Notes: a model not told the origin generated them from the sequence alone. DNA of 64,000 bases from Arsukibacterium sp. UBA3155 (GCA_002364615.1 DEYP01000002.1:113038-177037), one strand, 5' to 3'. Counted from the first letter of the stretch, positions 1 through 8,803 are shown. A program made the numbers and translations.

Positions 1-20
1 AAGTCCGGCCCCGGGCACCA
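1..20 (+). tRNA. 3' end of a tRNA gene, probably tRNA-Leu (partial)
   Basis: The window opens in the T-arm of a tRNA: end of the T-loop and T-stem, then an acceptor 3' strand CCCGGGC, discriminator A and encoded CCA. An acceptor starting GCCCGGG and the neighbouring tRNA-Gly recall the Gly-Cys-Leu tRNA clusters of gammaproteobacteria, so Leu is the best guess. The anticodon lies outside the window, so identity is inference. Confidence 0.6.
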
Positions 21-59
21 TTTGCTGCTGGTAGTAAACCACAGTAAAACCAGATTCTC

Positions 60-135
60 GCGAGTATAGCTCAGCTGGTAGAGCGCGACCTTGCCAAGGT
101 CGAGGTCACGAGTTCGAACCTCGTTACTCGCTCCA
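60..135 (+). tRNA. tRNA-Gly (anticodon GCC)
   Basis: This is a complete 76-nt cloverleaf. Acceptor arms GCGAGTA (60-66) and TACTCGC (125-131) pair fully, and the discriminator T is followed by encoded CCA (133-135). The anticodon stem CGACC/GGTCG (86-90/98-102) encloses the loop TTGCCAA with anticodon GCC at 93-95. The T-loop carries the standard GTTCGAA. It reads GGC/GGT glycine codons and is probably co-transcribed with the partial tRNA 39 bp upstream. Confidence 0.97.
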
Positions 136-140
136 AGTTT

Positions 141-168
141 AAAAAAGCAGCCTTATGGCTGCTTTTTT
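141..168 (+). terminator. Rho-independent terminator of the tRNA operon
   Basis: A 12-bp perfect stem (AAAAAAGCAGCC / GGCTGCTTTTTT) with a 4-nt loop ends in a T tract, 6 nt after the tRNA-Gly CCA. Confidence 0.93.
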
Positions 169-383
169 GCTTTATGGTTTCGCCCGATTTACAGTGCTCT
201 ATCAAATTGATAATTAGCAAAGGTTTTGCAATATTTTCATACTTTTTGGCTGCGGCCTCTATCTGAAAAAATATTAACTATTAATTGTTATACAAAACAT
301 AACCTTGTAAGTGTTGTTGTTGACTTAATTTTTGGCGTTGGCTTTGCATGTCTAAGTGTTTAAGGCAATTAAGAGAAAACGAA

Positions 384-1769
384 ATGGCAGACAATACCAC
401 AACAACAATTAATCCGTTTACTGAGCAGCCTATTAAGTCGTATACGCTATTAAGTAAAGAAGCAGCTAAGCAAGCCATTGATAAAGCTGATAAGTGCTTT
501 GCCAACTGGAAACTGACACCCTTAGCAAAACGTGCTGAACTGGCCGAAAAACTGGCACAAGTAATTGAGGATCGGCAAGAGCATCTTACTAAGCTGATGA
601 CAGATGAGATGGGCAAAGTGCGCGAGCAGGGGGTTGAAGAAGTTAAATTGTGTGCTGAGATATGTCGTTATACTGCCAAGCAGGCAAAGTCTGAGCTTGC
701 AGACGAAGAGCGCGAATTTGCACAAGGCAGAGCCATTGTAACTTATCAACCGCTGGGAGTTATATTAGGGATCCAGCCCTGGAACTTCCCGCTGTATCAG
801 GTTATTCGCTACAGTATCACGAATGTGGTCGCTGGCAATACTACCGTATTAAAACATGCGGCCAATGTATTTGGCATGGCCGAGGAAATAGAGGCCATGT
901 ACCTTGCAGCAGGTTTTCCACCACATTGTTACCAATCATTACTGGTTGATGGAAGCACAGCGTCAGAACTTATCAGTCACCCAAAGGTAAAAGGGGTCAC
1001 CTTTACTGGCAGTGATGAAGTAGGAAAATCGGTGGCTGAGACTGCGGCTAAATTAGCAAAAAAAACGGTGTTAGAGCTAGGCAGTAATGATGCTTATCTG
1101 GTACTGGATGATGCTGATATTCAATTGGCCGTTGAAACTTGTGTAAAGGGCCGGATAGTTAACAATGGAGAGACTTGCGTAGCGGCAAAACGTTTTATTA
1201 TTACAGAGAAAAATTATAATGCGTTCAAAGACGCGTTTTCAGACGCGATGACTAAGCTGAAAATGGGTGATCCGAATGATGATGATACCGATTTAGGGCC
1301 GATGGCACGCAGTGACTTACGAGATAAAATTCATAAACAAGTCACCGAGTCGGTTAAGGCTGGTGCGACCATTGTTTGCGGTTGTAAGATCCCTGATCGA
1401 ACCGGCTATTTCTACCCGCCTTCAATTCTGGAAAATGTGAGCCCGGGAATGCCAGCTTATGATGATGAGTTATTTGGTCCGGTCGCCGTATTAATTAAAG
1501 TAAAAGACGATTCGCAAGCCATAACAGTGGCGAACGATTCACGCTATGGACTTGGAGGAGGTATCTTTTCAAAAGATGTTGAGCATGCCATTGAGCTGGC
1601 TAAGCTGCACTTTAATACGGGTATGATTAATATTAATGGCTACTCTTTAGCAGTACCTAACTTACCCTTTGGTGGGGTTAAAGACAGTGGCTATGGCAGA
1701 GAGCATGGCGGTTTTGGTGTGCGAGAGTTTGTAAATGTTAAATCGATAATGGTAACGATACCTGGCTGA
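384..1769 (+). CDS. NAD(P)-dependent aldehyde dehydrogenase, YneI/Sad (succinate-semialdehyde dehydrogenase) type
   Basis: This 461-residue cytosolic enzyme of the ALDH superfamily oxidises an aldehyde to the acid using NAD(P)+. Visible catalytic residues are Asn134 (PWNFP), Glu231 (LELGSND) and the nucleophile Cys265 (NGETCVAAKR). The sequence resembles E. coli YneI/Sad over its full length, including QPWNFPLYQV and LGPMAR, so succinate semialdehyde is the likely substrate; other semialdehydes are possible. ELGSND replaces the usual ELGG. The ATG at 384 is preferred over the in-frame ATG at 348 because AAGAG lies at a proper distance before 384 and nothing suitable precedes 348. It stands alone between the tRNA terminator and a convergent operon. 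Confidence 0.88.
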   Translation: MADNTTTTINPFTEQPIKSYTLLSKEAAKQAIDKADKCFANWKLTPLAKRAELAEKLAQVIEDRQEHLTKLMTDEMGKVREQGVEEVKLCAEICRYTAKQAKSELADEEREFAQGRAIVTYQPLGVILGIQPWNFPLYQVIRYSITNVVAGNTTVLKHAANVFGMAEEIEAMYLAAGFPPHCYQSLLVDGSTASELISHPKVKGVTFTGSDEVGKSVAETAAKLAKKTVLELGSNDAYLVLDDADIQLAVETCVKGRIVNNGETCVAAKRFIITEKNYNAFKDAFSDAMTKLKMGDPNDDDTDLGPMARSDLRDKIHKQVTESVKAGATIVCGCKIPDRTGYFYPPSILENVSPGMPAYDDELFGPVAVLIKVKDDSQAITVANDSRYGLGGGIFSKDVEHAIELAKLHFNTGMININGYSLAVPNLPFGGVKDSGYGREHGGFGVREFVNVKSIMVTIPG

Positions 1770-1782
1770 TATGCTGCTGGAA

Positions 1783-1813
1783 CCTGACATTCTGCCCAAA
1801 GCAGAATGTCAGG
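1783..1813. repeat. 13-bp perfect inverted repeat between convergent genes
   Basis: CCTGACATTCTGC and its exact complement flank a 5-nt loop. It lies 13 bp after the aldehyde dehydrogenase stop and 30 bp before the 3' end of the opposing transporter gene. Neither side has a T tract, so it is not a textbook intrinsic terminator. A shared transcript 3'-end stabiliser or weak bidirectional terminator is the likely role. Confidence 0.6.
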
Positions 1814-1843
1814 TGGTGAAGTTGCTAATATCGGCGAAAAACA

Positions 1844-3280
1844 CTAAAAGCTAAAGAGTTTTGGACTGATAAACCATACGGCAGTGGTTATCACCGCTAT
1901 CGCCAGCAGGTTTAACACTAGACCTGCTTTTACCATATCGGCAATTTTTAATTTACCTGAGCCAAATACAATAGCGTTTGGCGGTGTGGCTACGGGCATC
2001 ATAAAAGCACAGCTGGCAGCAATGGCGGCGGGGATCACCAGCATAGAGGCACTGGTATTAAGCGAGATTGCCACGGGGCCCAGCAGCGGCAGAAAAGCGG
2101 CTGCTGTTGCCGTATTGCTGGTGACTTCAGTCAGGAAAATAATAATGGTTGTCACCAAAATAATCAGCAGAAGAAGATTTATTGCCCCAAGACCACCGAC
2201 CTGACTGGCAATAAAAGCTGCCAGGCCCGATTGCTGTATTTGTGAGGCCAGGGTTAAGCCACCTCCGAACAATATCAGAATACCCCAGGGAAGTTTGTTG
2301 CAATCTTCCCAAGTCAATACTCTCTGGCCGGTCTTAAAACTTACCGGTATGATAAATAGCAAACTGGCACAAAGAATTGCGGTTAACGTATCGTTTAATG
2401 GTAAGCCGGTAATGCTGATAAACCACTTTTTAAAGATCCAGAGGCTGGCTGCCAATAAAAAGACTGCCAGCACAATTTTCTCTGCGCGTTGCATTTTGCC
2501 AAGTGCCACCAGTTTCTCAAGGTAGATATGACGGCTTATTTGCACTTCGTCGCGGCCAAAACGAAAGTGAATTTGAGTAAGCCAGTACCAGGCAGCAAGC
2601 AGCAATACCACAGCAACAGGTACACCCAGTATCATCCACTGGGCAAAGCCAACCTCCAGTTGATACTGATTACGCAAATAACCGGCCAACAGGGCGTTGG
2701 GGGGTGTACCAATTAACGTCGCGACACCGCCAATGCTGGCAGCATAGGCCACAGATAACAGCATAGCTTTAGCAAATTTATCGCTGATATTGGTTTGCAT
2801 GCCAATAATAGACAGGGCAATGGGTAGCATCATAACTGCAGTAGCAGTATTTGACATCCACATTGACAGAAAGGCAGTGACCAGCATCATGCCAGCAATT
2901 TGCTGGCTGGGTTTACTGCCTACCATCAACATGGTTAACAGGGCAATCCGTTTATGTAAGTTCCAGCGTTCCATGGCAATAGATAACATAAAGCCACCCA
3001 GGAATAGAAAAATCAGCGGGTCAGCGTAGGGGGCTGTCACGTTAGCAACTGAGTCGAGGTTAAGTAGTGGCACGACAATAATGGGTAATAATGAAGTTGC
3101 CGGAATTGGCACGCTCTCGCTAATCCACCATATGGCCATCCATGCAGTCAGCCCAGTAAGCAGCCAGGCTGACTCAGACATCCCGTTAAACGCTGGCTCA
3201 GTGCACAACACCAGCAAAAAAACCAGCGGGCCAGTGAGCAAGGGGAGCAGATAACCAAGTTCAAGCCTGTTGCTGGCCAC
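1844..3280 (-). CDS. DASS/SLC13-family sodium:dicarboxylate (or sulfate) symporter
   Basis: This 478-residue inner-membrane protein has about 11-12 hydrophobic segments. It carries the two diagnostic SNT motifs of the divalent anion:Na+ symporters (SNTATAVMMLP in the first half, SNTATAAAFLP in the second) and the paired proline motifs IGTPPNALL and ATPPNAIVFG near the substrate and sodium sites. The family imports succinate, malate, fumarate, citrate or sulfate; the substrate cannot be read from the sequence. It starts with GTG only 2 bp after the rluF stop, which indicates translational coupling. No co-functional partner explains the pairing with rluF. Confidence 0.87.
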   Translation of the reverse strand: MASNRLELGYLLPLLTGPLVFLLVLCTEPAFNGMSESAWLLTGLTAWMAIWWISESVPIPATSLLPIIVVPLLNLDSVANVTAPYADPLIFLFLGGFMLSIAMERWNLHKRIALLTMLMVGSKPSQQIAGMMLVTAFLSMWMSNTATAVMMLPIALSIIGMQTNISDKFAKAMLLSVAYAASIGGVATLIGTPPNALLAGYLRNQYQLEVGFAQWMILGVPVAVVLLLAAWYWLTQIHFRFGRDEVQISRHIYLEKLVALGKMQRAEKIVLAVFLLAASLWIFKKWFISITGLPLNDTLTAILCASLLFIIPVSFKTGQRVLTWEDCNKLPWGILILFGGGLTLASQIQQSGLAAFIASQVGGLGAINLLLLIILVTTIIIFLTEVTSNTATAAAFLPLLGPVAISLNTSASMLVIPAAIAASCAFMMPVATPPNAIVFGSGKLKIADMVKAGLVLNLLAIAVITTAVWFISPKLFSF

Positions 3281-3282
3281 CG

Positions 3283-4044
3283 TTATTCCTCATCGTCGTG
3301 TTCATTGGCATTACAGTCATTGGCCGTTTTACTGGAATGTTGCAGCAATTGGTCCATTTGCGATAATTCGAACTTATCTAATAAACGCCACTGGCCGGGG
3401 CGCAATTCAGCAAGGCGTATATGCATAATCCGGGTTCGTTTTAATTTTATAACTTCATATCCTAAATACTCAGCCATTCTGCGTATTTGCCGGTTCAGCC
3501 CTTGGGTGAGAATAATTTTAAAGGTGTTTTTTGATACCTGAGTAACGGTGCAGGGTTGGGTGGTGGTGCCAAGAATAGGTACGCCGCTGGCCATCTTGCT
3601 AATGAAATTAGCAGTAATGGGTTTATTCACCGTGACCGAATATTCTTTCTCATGGGCATTACCGGCGCGCAATACCTTGTTAACGATGTCCCCATCGTTG
3701 GTTAAAAAGATCAGGCCTTCGGAAGGTTTATCCAGCCTGCCAATCGGAAATATCCGTTGCGGATAGCCTATGGCATCAATAATGTTGCCTTTGATATGAC
3801 GCTCGGTGGTGCAGGTAATGCCCACCGGCTTATGATAGGCCAGATAGATACGATCAGGTTTTTGCTGCAGTGCTTTTCCGGCAATTTTTACATCATCACC
3901 GTCAACTACCTTTAACCCGACCGGCGCAACTTCGCCGTTTACGGTTACAACACCCTGCTCGATATATTTATCGGCCTGACGACGCGAACAGAAACCGGTG
4001 TCACTAATGTATTTGTTTAAACGATATTGGGTGGGGTCTGTCAT
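3283..4044 (-). CDS. rluF: 23S rRNA pseudouridine(2604) synthase RluF
   Basis: This 253-residue RsuA/RluB/E/F-family enzyme isomerises a uridine in the peptidyl-transferase region of 23S rRNA. An N-terminal S4 RNA-binding domain (RLNKYISDTGFCSRR onward) is followed by the synthase domain with catalytic Asp105 in GRLDKPSEG. NRQIRRMAEYLGYEV is the conserved C-terminal motif. Similarity to E. coli RluF is strong through HEKEY.VTV.KPIT and GVPILGT. The last 20 residues are an acidic tail beyond the core domain. It is the first gene of a two-gene unit with the DASS transporter. Confidence 0.92.
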   Translation of the reverse strand: MTDPTQYRLNKYISDTGFCSRRQADKYIEQGVVTVNGEVAPVGLKVVDGDDVKIAGKALQQKPDRIYLAYHKPVGITCTTERHIKGNIIDAIGYPQRIFPIGRLDKPSEGLIFLTNDGDIVNKVLRAGNAHEKEYSVTVNKPITANFISKMASGVPILGTTTQPCTVTQVSKNTFKIILTQGLNRQIRRMAEYLGYEVIKLKRTRIMHIRLAELRPGQWRLLDKFELSQMDQLLQHSSKTANDCNANEHDDEE

Positions 4045-4054
4045 GGCATTCTTG

Positions 4055-4089
4055 AGTTAAAATAAAACAGCCCCTAGTTTAGGGGCTGT
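4055..4089 (-). terminator. Rho-independent terminator of etfD
   Basis: Read on the minus strand, a 10-bp stem ACAGCCCCTA/TAGGGGCTGT with a 3-nt loop is followed by TTTTATTTTAA. It begins about 24 bp after the etfD stop and lies before the rluF start. Confidence 0.92.
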
Positions 4090-4112
4090 AACGTCTTGCA
4101 GCAAGCCTTAGC

Positions 4113-5750
4113 CTACATATTGGGGTAGTTAGGACCGCCACCGCCTTCCGGGGTAACCCAGGTAATATTCTGGCTTGGATCTTTAATGTCACACGTTTTA
4201 CAGTGGATACAGTTCTGGGCGTTAATCTGAAAACGCGGCTGCTGCCCCTCTTCACTGATAACTTCATAAACGCCAGCCGGACAGTAGCGCTGCGCGGGTT
4301 CATCATATTTTGGCAAGTTTACTTCAATAGGTATATCGGCGTTTGCCAGGGTAAGATGGCAAGGCTGTTCTTCTTCATGGTTGGTGTTAGACAGATAAAC
4401 TGAGGTTAGCCGGTCAAAACTCAGGGTATTATCTGGTTTTGGATAAGCAATTTTTGTTGCTTCACTCGCCAGTGTTAACTGGGCATAATCAAAATTATTA
4501 TCTTTAAGGGTAAAGGGCAGTTTGCCGCCAAACCAGTTTTGTTCAATAGTATTAAAAACACCGCCCCAGAAGGTACCAAACTTATGCATAGCCGGGCCAA
4601 AATTACGTGAGCTGTGCAATTCTTCATAAAGCCAACTTTGCTTTACGTTCTGGCCATACTCAGTTAAATCTCTGCCGCCGCCGCCATCGTCAGTCTGCAG
4701 TGCAGCAAATACGGTCTCAGCAGCCAGCATGCCAGACTTCATCGCCGTGTGGTTACCCTTGATTTTGGCGAAGTTTAAGGTGCCGGCGTCGCAACCTAGC
4801 AGTAAGCCACCACTAAAGCTCATTTTCGGTAAGCTGTTCAGCCCGCCTTTAGCAATAGCCCGCGCGCCGTAACTTACCCGTTTACCACCTTCCAGATACT
4901 GCTTGATAACCGGATGGTGTTTGTAACGTTGAAATTCCGCAAAAGGATCCAGATGAGGATTGCTGTAATTGAGGTCAATAATTAAGCCGACGACGATTTG
5001 CTGACTTTCACTGTGATACAAATAACCACCACCCGATGCTTCGTTAGCGAGCGGCCAGCCCGCCGAGTGCACGACCAGCCCCTGATGATGATTATTGGCG
5101 GGAACATCCCAGATTTCTTTAAAGCCAATAGCGTAATGTTGTGGTGATACGTCTTTATCAAGCTGATAGTGTTGGATTAGTTGCTTACCTAAGTGGCCTC
5201 GACAACCTTCAGCAAATAGCGTGTATTTTGCCCGAAGCTCCATACCTGGTGTAAAACTGTCTTTAGGTTTGCCCTCACGGTCCAGGCCCATATCACCTAT
5301 GAGAATGCCTTTGACGACATCCTGTTCTATCAGCAACTCGCTGGCGGCGAAGCCAGGAAAAATTTCTACGCCAAGTGTTTCTGCCTGCTCTGCCAGCCAG
5401 CGGCACAGGTTAGCAACAGACACAATATAGTTACCACTATTGTGCATTGTTTTCGGTACAGCAAAGCCCGGTAATTTGCGACTGGATTGCTCGTCACTAA
5501 ACAGGTAAATATCGTCATGGGTAACGGGCGTGGTCAGTGGCGCTCCCATCTCTTGCCAGTCCGGTAGCAATTCATTTAGGGCCCTGGGTTCAAACACGGC
5601 ACCAGAGAGGATATGAGCACCTACTTCAGAGCCTTTTTCCACCACGCATACCGTGATGTCTTTGTCGGCGTTTTTTGCCTGTTGCATCAACCGGATCGCG
5701 GCCGACAAGCCCGCTGGCCCTGCGCCAACGATTACAACATCGTATTCCAT
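4113..5750 (-). CDS. etfD: Electron transfer flavoprotein-ubiquinone oxidoreductase (ETF-QO)
   Basis: This 545-residue membrane-associated flavoprotein passes electrons from reduced ETF to ubiquinone, linking acyl-CoA dehydrogenases to respiration. The N-terminal FAD motif is G9-A-G11-P-A-G14. The C-terminal ferredoxin-like domain provides Cys490, Cys514, Cys517 and Cys520 (CIHCKTC) for one [4Fe-4S] cluster, and ends at GGGGPNYPNM as in the family. The frame stays open further upstream, but the ATG at 5750 is preferred: GAAAGAG lies correctly before it and the FAD motif then falls at residue 9. It is divergent from etfBA across a 187-bp region holding two palindromic operators. Confidence 0.95.
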   Translation of the reverse strand: MEYDVVIVGAGPAGLSAAIRLMQQAKNADKDITVCVVEKGSEVGAHILSGAVFEPRALNELLPDWQEMGAPLTTPVTHDDIYLFSDEQSSRKLPGFAVPKTMHNSGNYIVSVANLCRWLAEQAETLGVEIFPGFAASELLIEQDVVKGILIGDMGLDREGKPKDSFTPGMELRAKYTLFAEGCRGHLGKQLIQHYQLDKDVSPQHYAIGFKEIWDVPANNHHQGLVVHSAGWPLANEASGGGYLYHSESQQIVVGLIIDLNYSNPHLDPFAEFQRYKHHPVIKQYLEGGKRVSYGARAIAKGGLNSLPKMSFSGGLLLGCDAGTLNFAKIKGNHTAMKSGMLAAETVFAALQTDDGGGGRDLTEYGQNVKQSWLYEELHSSRNFGPAMHKFGTFWGGVFNTIEQNWFGGKLPFTLKDNNFDYAQLTLASEATKIAYPKPDNTLSFDRLTSVYLSNTNHEEEQPCHLTLANADIPIEVNLPKYDEPAQRYCPAGVYEVISEEGQQPRFQINAQNCIHCKTCDIKDPSQNITWVTPEGGGGPNYPNM

Positions 5751-5835
5751 TGCTTCTCTTTCCACGATGGTTACCCCTTGGATGCTTATATTTACAGTAT
5801 TCACTGCGTTTATTGTGTTGATAAGGGTATTGCAG

Positions 5836-5853
5836 GTTGACGTTAACGTCAAC
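5836..5853. promoter_or_regulatory. 18-bp palindromic operator, LiuR-like (site A)
   Basis: GTTGACGTTAACGTCAAC is a perfect palindrome in the etfD/etfB divergent region. It overlaps the -35 of the candidate etfBA promoter. The core ACGTTAACGT resembles sites described for the MerR-family regulator LiuR of branched-chain amino acid catabolism in gammaproteobacteria. The regulator assignment is inference, and no liuR gene lies in the window. Confidence 0.65.
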
Positions 5854-5865
5854 AGTAAGTAGATT
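5837..5865 (+). promoter_or_regulatory. Candidate sigma-70 promoter of etfBA
   Basis: TTGACG (5837-5842) is separated by exactly 17 bp from TAGATT (5860-5865), which predicts a start near 5872 and a leader of about 65 nt. The -35 is buried in palindromic site A and site B lies just downstream of the start point. This layout suits repression. Confidence 0.5.
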
Positions 5866-5887
5866 GTGCAGCAATATACATTGTTAT

Positions 5888-5905
5888 GTTTACCTTAACG
5901 TAAAC
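5888..5905. promoter_or_regulatory. 18-bp palindromic operator, LiuR-like (site B)
   Basis: GTTTACCTTAACGTAAAC is a palindrome with one imperfect base pair, and a close relative of site A. The two centres are 52 bp apart, about five helical turns, so proteins bound at both would lie on the same DNA face. Confidence 0.6.
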
Positions 5906-5937
5906 CTGCTGCGTAGCACGCGATTTAAGAGGATTAT

Positions 5938-6687
5938 ATGAAAATATTAGTTCCGGTGAAACGGGTTATCGATTACAACGTAAAAGTTCGTGTTAAAGCA
6001 GACCAAACCGGCGTTGACCTGGCCAACGTGAAAATGGCACTTAATCCATTTTGTGAAATTGCAGTAGAAGAAGCAGTAAGGTTGAAAGAGGCCGGTGTGG
6101 CGACTGAAGTCGTGGTTGTGTCTATCGGTGCAAAGGCGGTGCAGGAACAACTGCGCACCTCACTGGCACTGGGCGCCGACCGTGCCATCCACCTGGAAAC
6201 CGAGCTGAATCTGGATTCATTACAGGTTGCCAAACTACTGGCAAAGCTGGTTGAAGAAGAGCAGCCACAATTGGTTATTCTGGGCAAACAGGCAATAGAT
6301 TCTGACAACAACCAAACCGCCCAGATGCTGGCAGCGTTAACCGGAATGGGCCAGGGCACCTTCGCTTCAAAAGTTGCGGTAAACGGTGACAAAGTGCAGG
6401 TAACCCGGGAAATTGACGGTGGTTTGCAAACGGTAGAGTTGACCTTGCCAGCCGTGGTATCGACCGATTTGCGTCTGAACGAGCCACGCTATGCGTCACT
6501 ACCTAATATTATGAAAGCCAAGAAAAAGCCGTTAGATGTTAAAGCGGCTGACAGTCTTGGCGTAAACCTGAGTTCAAACGTCAGCACGTTGAAAGTCACC
6601 GCGCCGCCTACCCGGCAAGGTGGGGTAATTGTTGAGTCGGTTGCAGAACTGGTTGAAAAATTAAAGCACGAAGCGAAGGTGATCTGA
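5938..6687 (+). CDS. etfB: Electron transfer flavoprotein subunit beta
   Basis: This 249-residue small ETF subunit pairs with EtfA to accept electrons from acyl-CoA and other dehydrogenases. Family hallmarks are the start [14 protein letters not shown], the [18 protein letters not shown] stretch, and the LGADRAIHL and [15 protein letters not shown] regions. Length is typical. AAGAGGA lies before the ATG. Its stop overlaps the etfA start by one base (TGATG), so the two subunits are translationally coupled. Confidence 0.97.
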   Translation: MKILVPVKRVIDYNVKVRVKADQTGVDLANVKMALNPFCEIAVEEAVRLKEAGVATEVVVVSIGAKAVQEQLRTSLALGADRAIHLETELNLDSLQVAKLLAKLVEEEQPQLVILGKQAIDSDNNQTAQMLAALTGMGQGTFASKVAVNGDKVQVTREIDGGLQTVELTLPAVVSTDLRLNEPRYASLPNIMKAKKKPLDVKAADSLGVNLSSNVSTLKVTAPPTRQGGVIVESVAELVEKLKHEAKVI

Positions 6688-7613
6688 TGACGATTTTAGT
6701 AATTGCAGAGCATAGCAATGATGCCCTTAAAGCCGACACACATAAAGTTGTGCAGGCCGCTACGGCTATTGGCGGAGATATTCACCTGTTAGTGGCGGGT
6801 GAGAACTGTGATAGCGCCGCCAAAGCAGCAGCAGGTATCGCAGGGGTTAGCAAAGTGCTGGTTGCTCAAGACAGCGCATATGGCCATCAACTGGCCGAAA
6901 ACGTGGCGGCGTTAGTGGCAGAAATTGGCAAAGATTATAGCCACATCCTGGCGGCAGCAACCACCACCGGGAAAAATATGCTGCCACGGGTTGCCGCGCT
7001 ATTAGATGTCGCACAACTTTCCGACGTTATTGCGATAGAGAGTGCGGATACCTTCGTGCGGCCGGTATATGCAGGTAATGCAATAGCGACAGTACAATCT
7101 GCAGATAGCATCAAGGTGTTGACGGTGCGCGGCTCTGCGTTCGCTGCAGCTGCAGAGGGTAACAATGCACCAATTGAGTCGTTAGATCTGGTGAAAGATT
7201 TACAGGTATCTAAGTTTATTGGTGAGGAGCTGACTAAATCAGCCCGGCCAGAGTTGACCGCTGCCAAGGTTATTATTTCAGGTGGTCGCGGTATGCAAAA
7301 TGGTGAGAACTTCGCCATGCTCAATGGCATAGCCGATAAACTGAATGCGGCAATTGGTGCCTCACGAGCTGCAGTGGATGCAGGCTTTGTGCCCAACGAT
7401 ATGCAGGTTGGTCAGACAGGTAAAATTGTTGCACCTGATCTGTATATCGCGGTAGGTATATCGGGTGCTATCCAGCATTTGGCAGGTATGAAAGACTCTA
7501 AAGTGATCGTAGCGATTAATAAAGACGCTGAAGCGCCAATTTTCCAGGTTGCTGACTATGGTTTAGTCGCTGATTTATTTACCGTGTTGCCAGAGCTCGA
7601 ACAGCAGCTCTGA
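6687..7613 (+). CDS. etfA: Electron transfer flavoprotein subunit alpha
   Basis: This 308-residue large ETF subunit carries the FAD. The C-terminal FAD-binding domain is clear: [11 protein letters not shown], then [37 protein letters not shown] and the end [20 protein letters not shown]. The N-terminal domain is the usual ETF alpha/beta fold. It is co-transcribed with etfB, and a terminator follows 20 bp after the stop. With etfD on the other strand, the full route from acyl-CoA dehydrogenase electrons to ubiquinone is encoded here. Confidence 0.97.
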   Translation: MTILVIAEHSNDALKADTHKVVQAATAIGGDIHLLVAGENCDSAAKAAAGIAGVSKVLVAQDSAYGHQLAENVAALVAEIGKDYSHILAAATTTGKNMLPRVAALLDVAQLSDVIAIESADTFVRPVYAGNAIATVQSADSIKVLTVRGSAFAAAAEGNNAPIESLDLVKDLQVSKFIGEELTKSARPELTAAKVIISGGRGMQNGENFAMLNGIADKLNAAIGASRAAVDAGFVPNDMQVGQTGKIVAPDLYIAVGISGAIQHLAGMKDSKVIVAINKDAEAPIFQVADYGLVADLFTVLPELEQQL

Positions 7614-7633
7614 TCAACATAAAATGCCGTATC

Positions 7634-7657
7634 AAAGCCAGCATTTGCTGGCTTTTT
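7634..7657 (+). terminator. Rho-independent terminator of etfBA
   Basis: The 10-bp stem AAAGCCAGCA/TGCTGGCTTT with a 2-nt apex is followed by further T residues. Confidence 0.9.
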
Positions 7658-7729
7658 GCGTTTTAGTGCTTGTTGCCAATGTTATTTCCGACTTAAGATA
7701 ATCTACCATTTGCCAAGGATGCCAAAAGA

Positions 7730-8227
7730 ATGTCTGTTTTAATTCGCCATGCTGAACCGATTGATATTGAATCAATTAAAACAATATATGATCAGCCAGC
7801 AGTTTATTCTAATACCTTACAGCTGCCTTATCAGCCCGTTGCCAGTTGGCAGAAGTTATATAACGCCGGTGCCGGGTTTTATAATTTAGTTGCAGAGGTT
7901 GAAGGACAAGTGGTAGGGCAACTAGGTTTACAGGTTTGTCAGAACCCCAGACGACGTCACGTTGCTGAGTTAGGAATGGGGGTATTACAGGAATATCAGG
8001 GTCAGGGCGTGGGATCGGCTCTGCTTCGTGCAGCGCTTGAGATGGCCGATAACTGGCTGAATATCAGACGGATGGAGCTAACTGTTTATAGCAGCAATGA
8101 CGTTGCTATTGCTCTGTACGAGCGTTTTGGTTTTGAAGTTGAGGCGGAGTTGGCAGATTTTGCGTTTCAATATGGTAAATATGTCACGGCGTTATGCATG
8201 GCCCGCATTAATACCGGTAATAGCTGA
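7730..8227 (+). CDS. GNAT acetyltransferase of the YhhY/AaaT type
   Basis: This 165-residue Gcn5-related N-acetyltransferase has its acetyl-CoA loop at YQGQGVGSALLR (Q/R-x-x-G-x-G/A), followed by the beta-bulge segment MELTVYSSNDVAIALYERFGFEVE. It aligns along its length with E. coli YhhY (IRHAE, VYSNTLQ.P, PRRRHVAELG, DNWL..RRMELTV), which acetylates certain free amino acids. That substrate is inferred by homology. It is a single-gene unit between two terminators. Confidence 0.85.
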   Translation: MSVLIRHAEPIDIESIKTIYDQPAVYSNTLQLPYQPVASWQKLYNAGAGFYNLVAEVEGQVVGQLGLQVCQNPRRRHVAELGMGVLQEYQGQGVGSALLRAALEMADNWLNIRRMELTVYSSNDVAIALYERFGFEVEAELADFAFQYGKYVTALCMARINTGNS

Positions 8228-8248
8228 ATAATCAGATTATAAAACAAC

Positions 8249-8274
8249 AAAGGCACTTTCAAGTGCCTTTTTTT
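8249..8274 (+). terminator. Rho-independent terminator after the YhhY-like gene
   Basis: The stem AAAGGCACTT/AAGTGCCTTT with a 2-nt apex is followed by TTTT. It lies between convergent genes, and the A-rich left arm could also serve the fur transcript. Confidence 0.9.
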
Positions 8275-8301
8275 CAATGCAGGTAGCTGTTGTGTTTTTA
8301 A

Positions 8302-8742
8302 TTAATGAGAATTCGCATTTTTCTGGCACTGTGCGGTGTCTGTGCACTCACCATACAAATACAAACTATGGTGGGTAAGTTTAATACCGTTTTTCTCTGC
8401 TATTTCCAGCTGCTTGGCTTCGATAATTTCATCTTCAAACTCGATAACTTTACCACACTTTAAACACACCAGATGATCATGATGGCTGTTGCCCGTCAGC
8501 TCAAAAACCGATTTACCACCCTCAAAATGATGACGGGTTAAAATTCCAGCATCATCAAATTGATTCAGTACCCGATATACCGTGGCCAGCCCAATATCTT
8601 CACCAAGCTCCAGCAGGATCTTATAGACGTCTTCAGCACTGATGTGTTGATGATTCGGGTCTTGTAAAATCTCAAGAATTTTCACCCGCGGCAAGGTAAC
8701 TTTAAGGCCGGCTCTGCGTAGCTCAGTATTATGATCTGACAT
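8302..8742 (-). CDS. fur: Ferric uptake regulator Fur
   Basis: This 146-residue Fe(II)-responsive repressor controls iron uptake and storage genes. The N-terminal winged helix includes GLKVTLPRVKILEIL and DIGLATVYRVLNQFD. The metal and dimerisation domain carries H87-H-D-H90, the structural zinc pair Cys93-x-x-Cys96 and the second pair Cys133/Cys139. Length matches canonical Fur of about 148 residues when the ATG at 8742 is used; the frame remains open 10 codons further upstream. fldA and ybfE nearby reproduce the enterobacterial fur neighbourhood. I found no obvious Fur box upstream. Confidence 0.96.
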   Translation of the reverse strand: MSDHNTELRRAGLKVTLPRVKILEILQDPNHQHISAEDVYKILLELGEDIGLATVYRVLNQFDDAGILTRHHFEGGKSVFELTGNSHHDHLVCLKCGKVIEFEDEIIEAKQLEIAEKNGIKLTHHSLYLYGECTDTAQCQKNANSH

Positions 8743-8774
8743 ATAAACTCTGTCTTGCTGGTGGATTTGCATCG

Positions 8775-8803
8775 ATTATAAAGACATTGGCGCCATATTG
8801 AAA
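8775..8803 (-). promoter_or_regulatory. Candidate fur promoter
   Basis: On the minus strand a perfect TATAAT -10 (complement of 8775-8780) lies 17 bp from a weak -35 TTTCAA (complement of 8798-8803). The predicted start near 8768 gives a leader of about 25 nt. Confidence 0.5.

Noticed and set aside
384-1769. Aldehyde dehydrogenase as AstD, to pair with astE
   Set aside because: The sequence follows YneI/Sad rather than AstD, and the two genes are 19 kb apart in different units.
1783-1813. Inverted repeat as a standard rho-independent terminator
   Set aside because: The stem is perfect, but neither strand has a T tract after it.
6935-7396. 153-codon antisense open frame opposite etfA
   Set aside because: It is a composition-driven shadow of a clearly real gene, with no recognisable product or ribosome-binding site.
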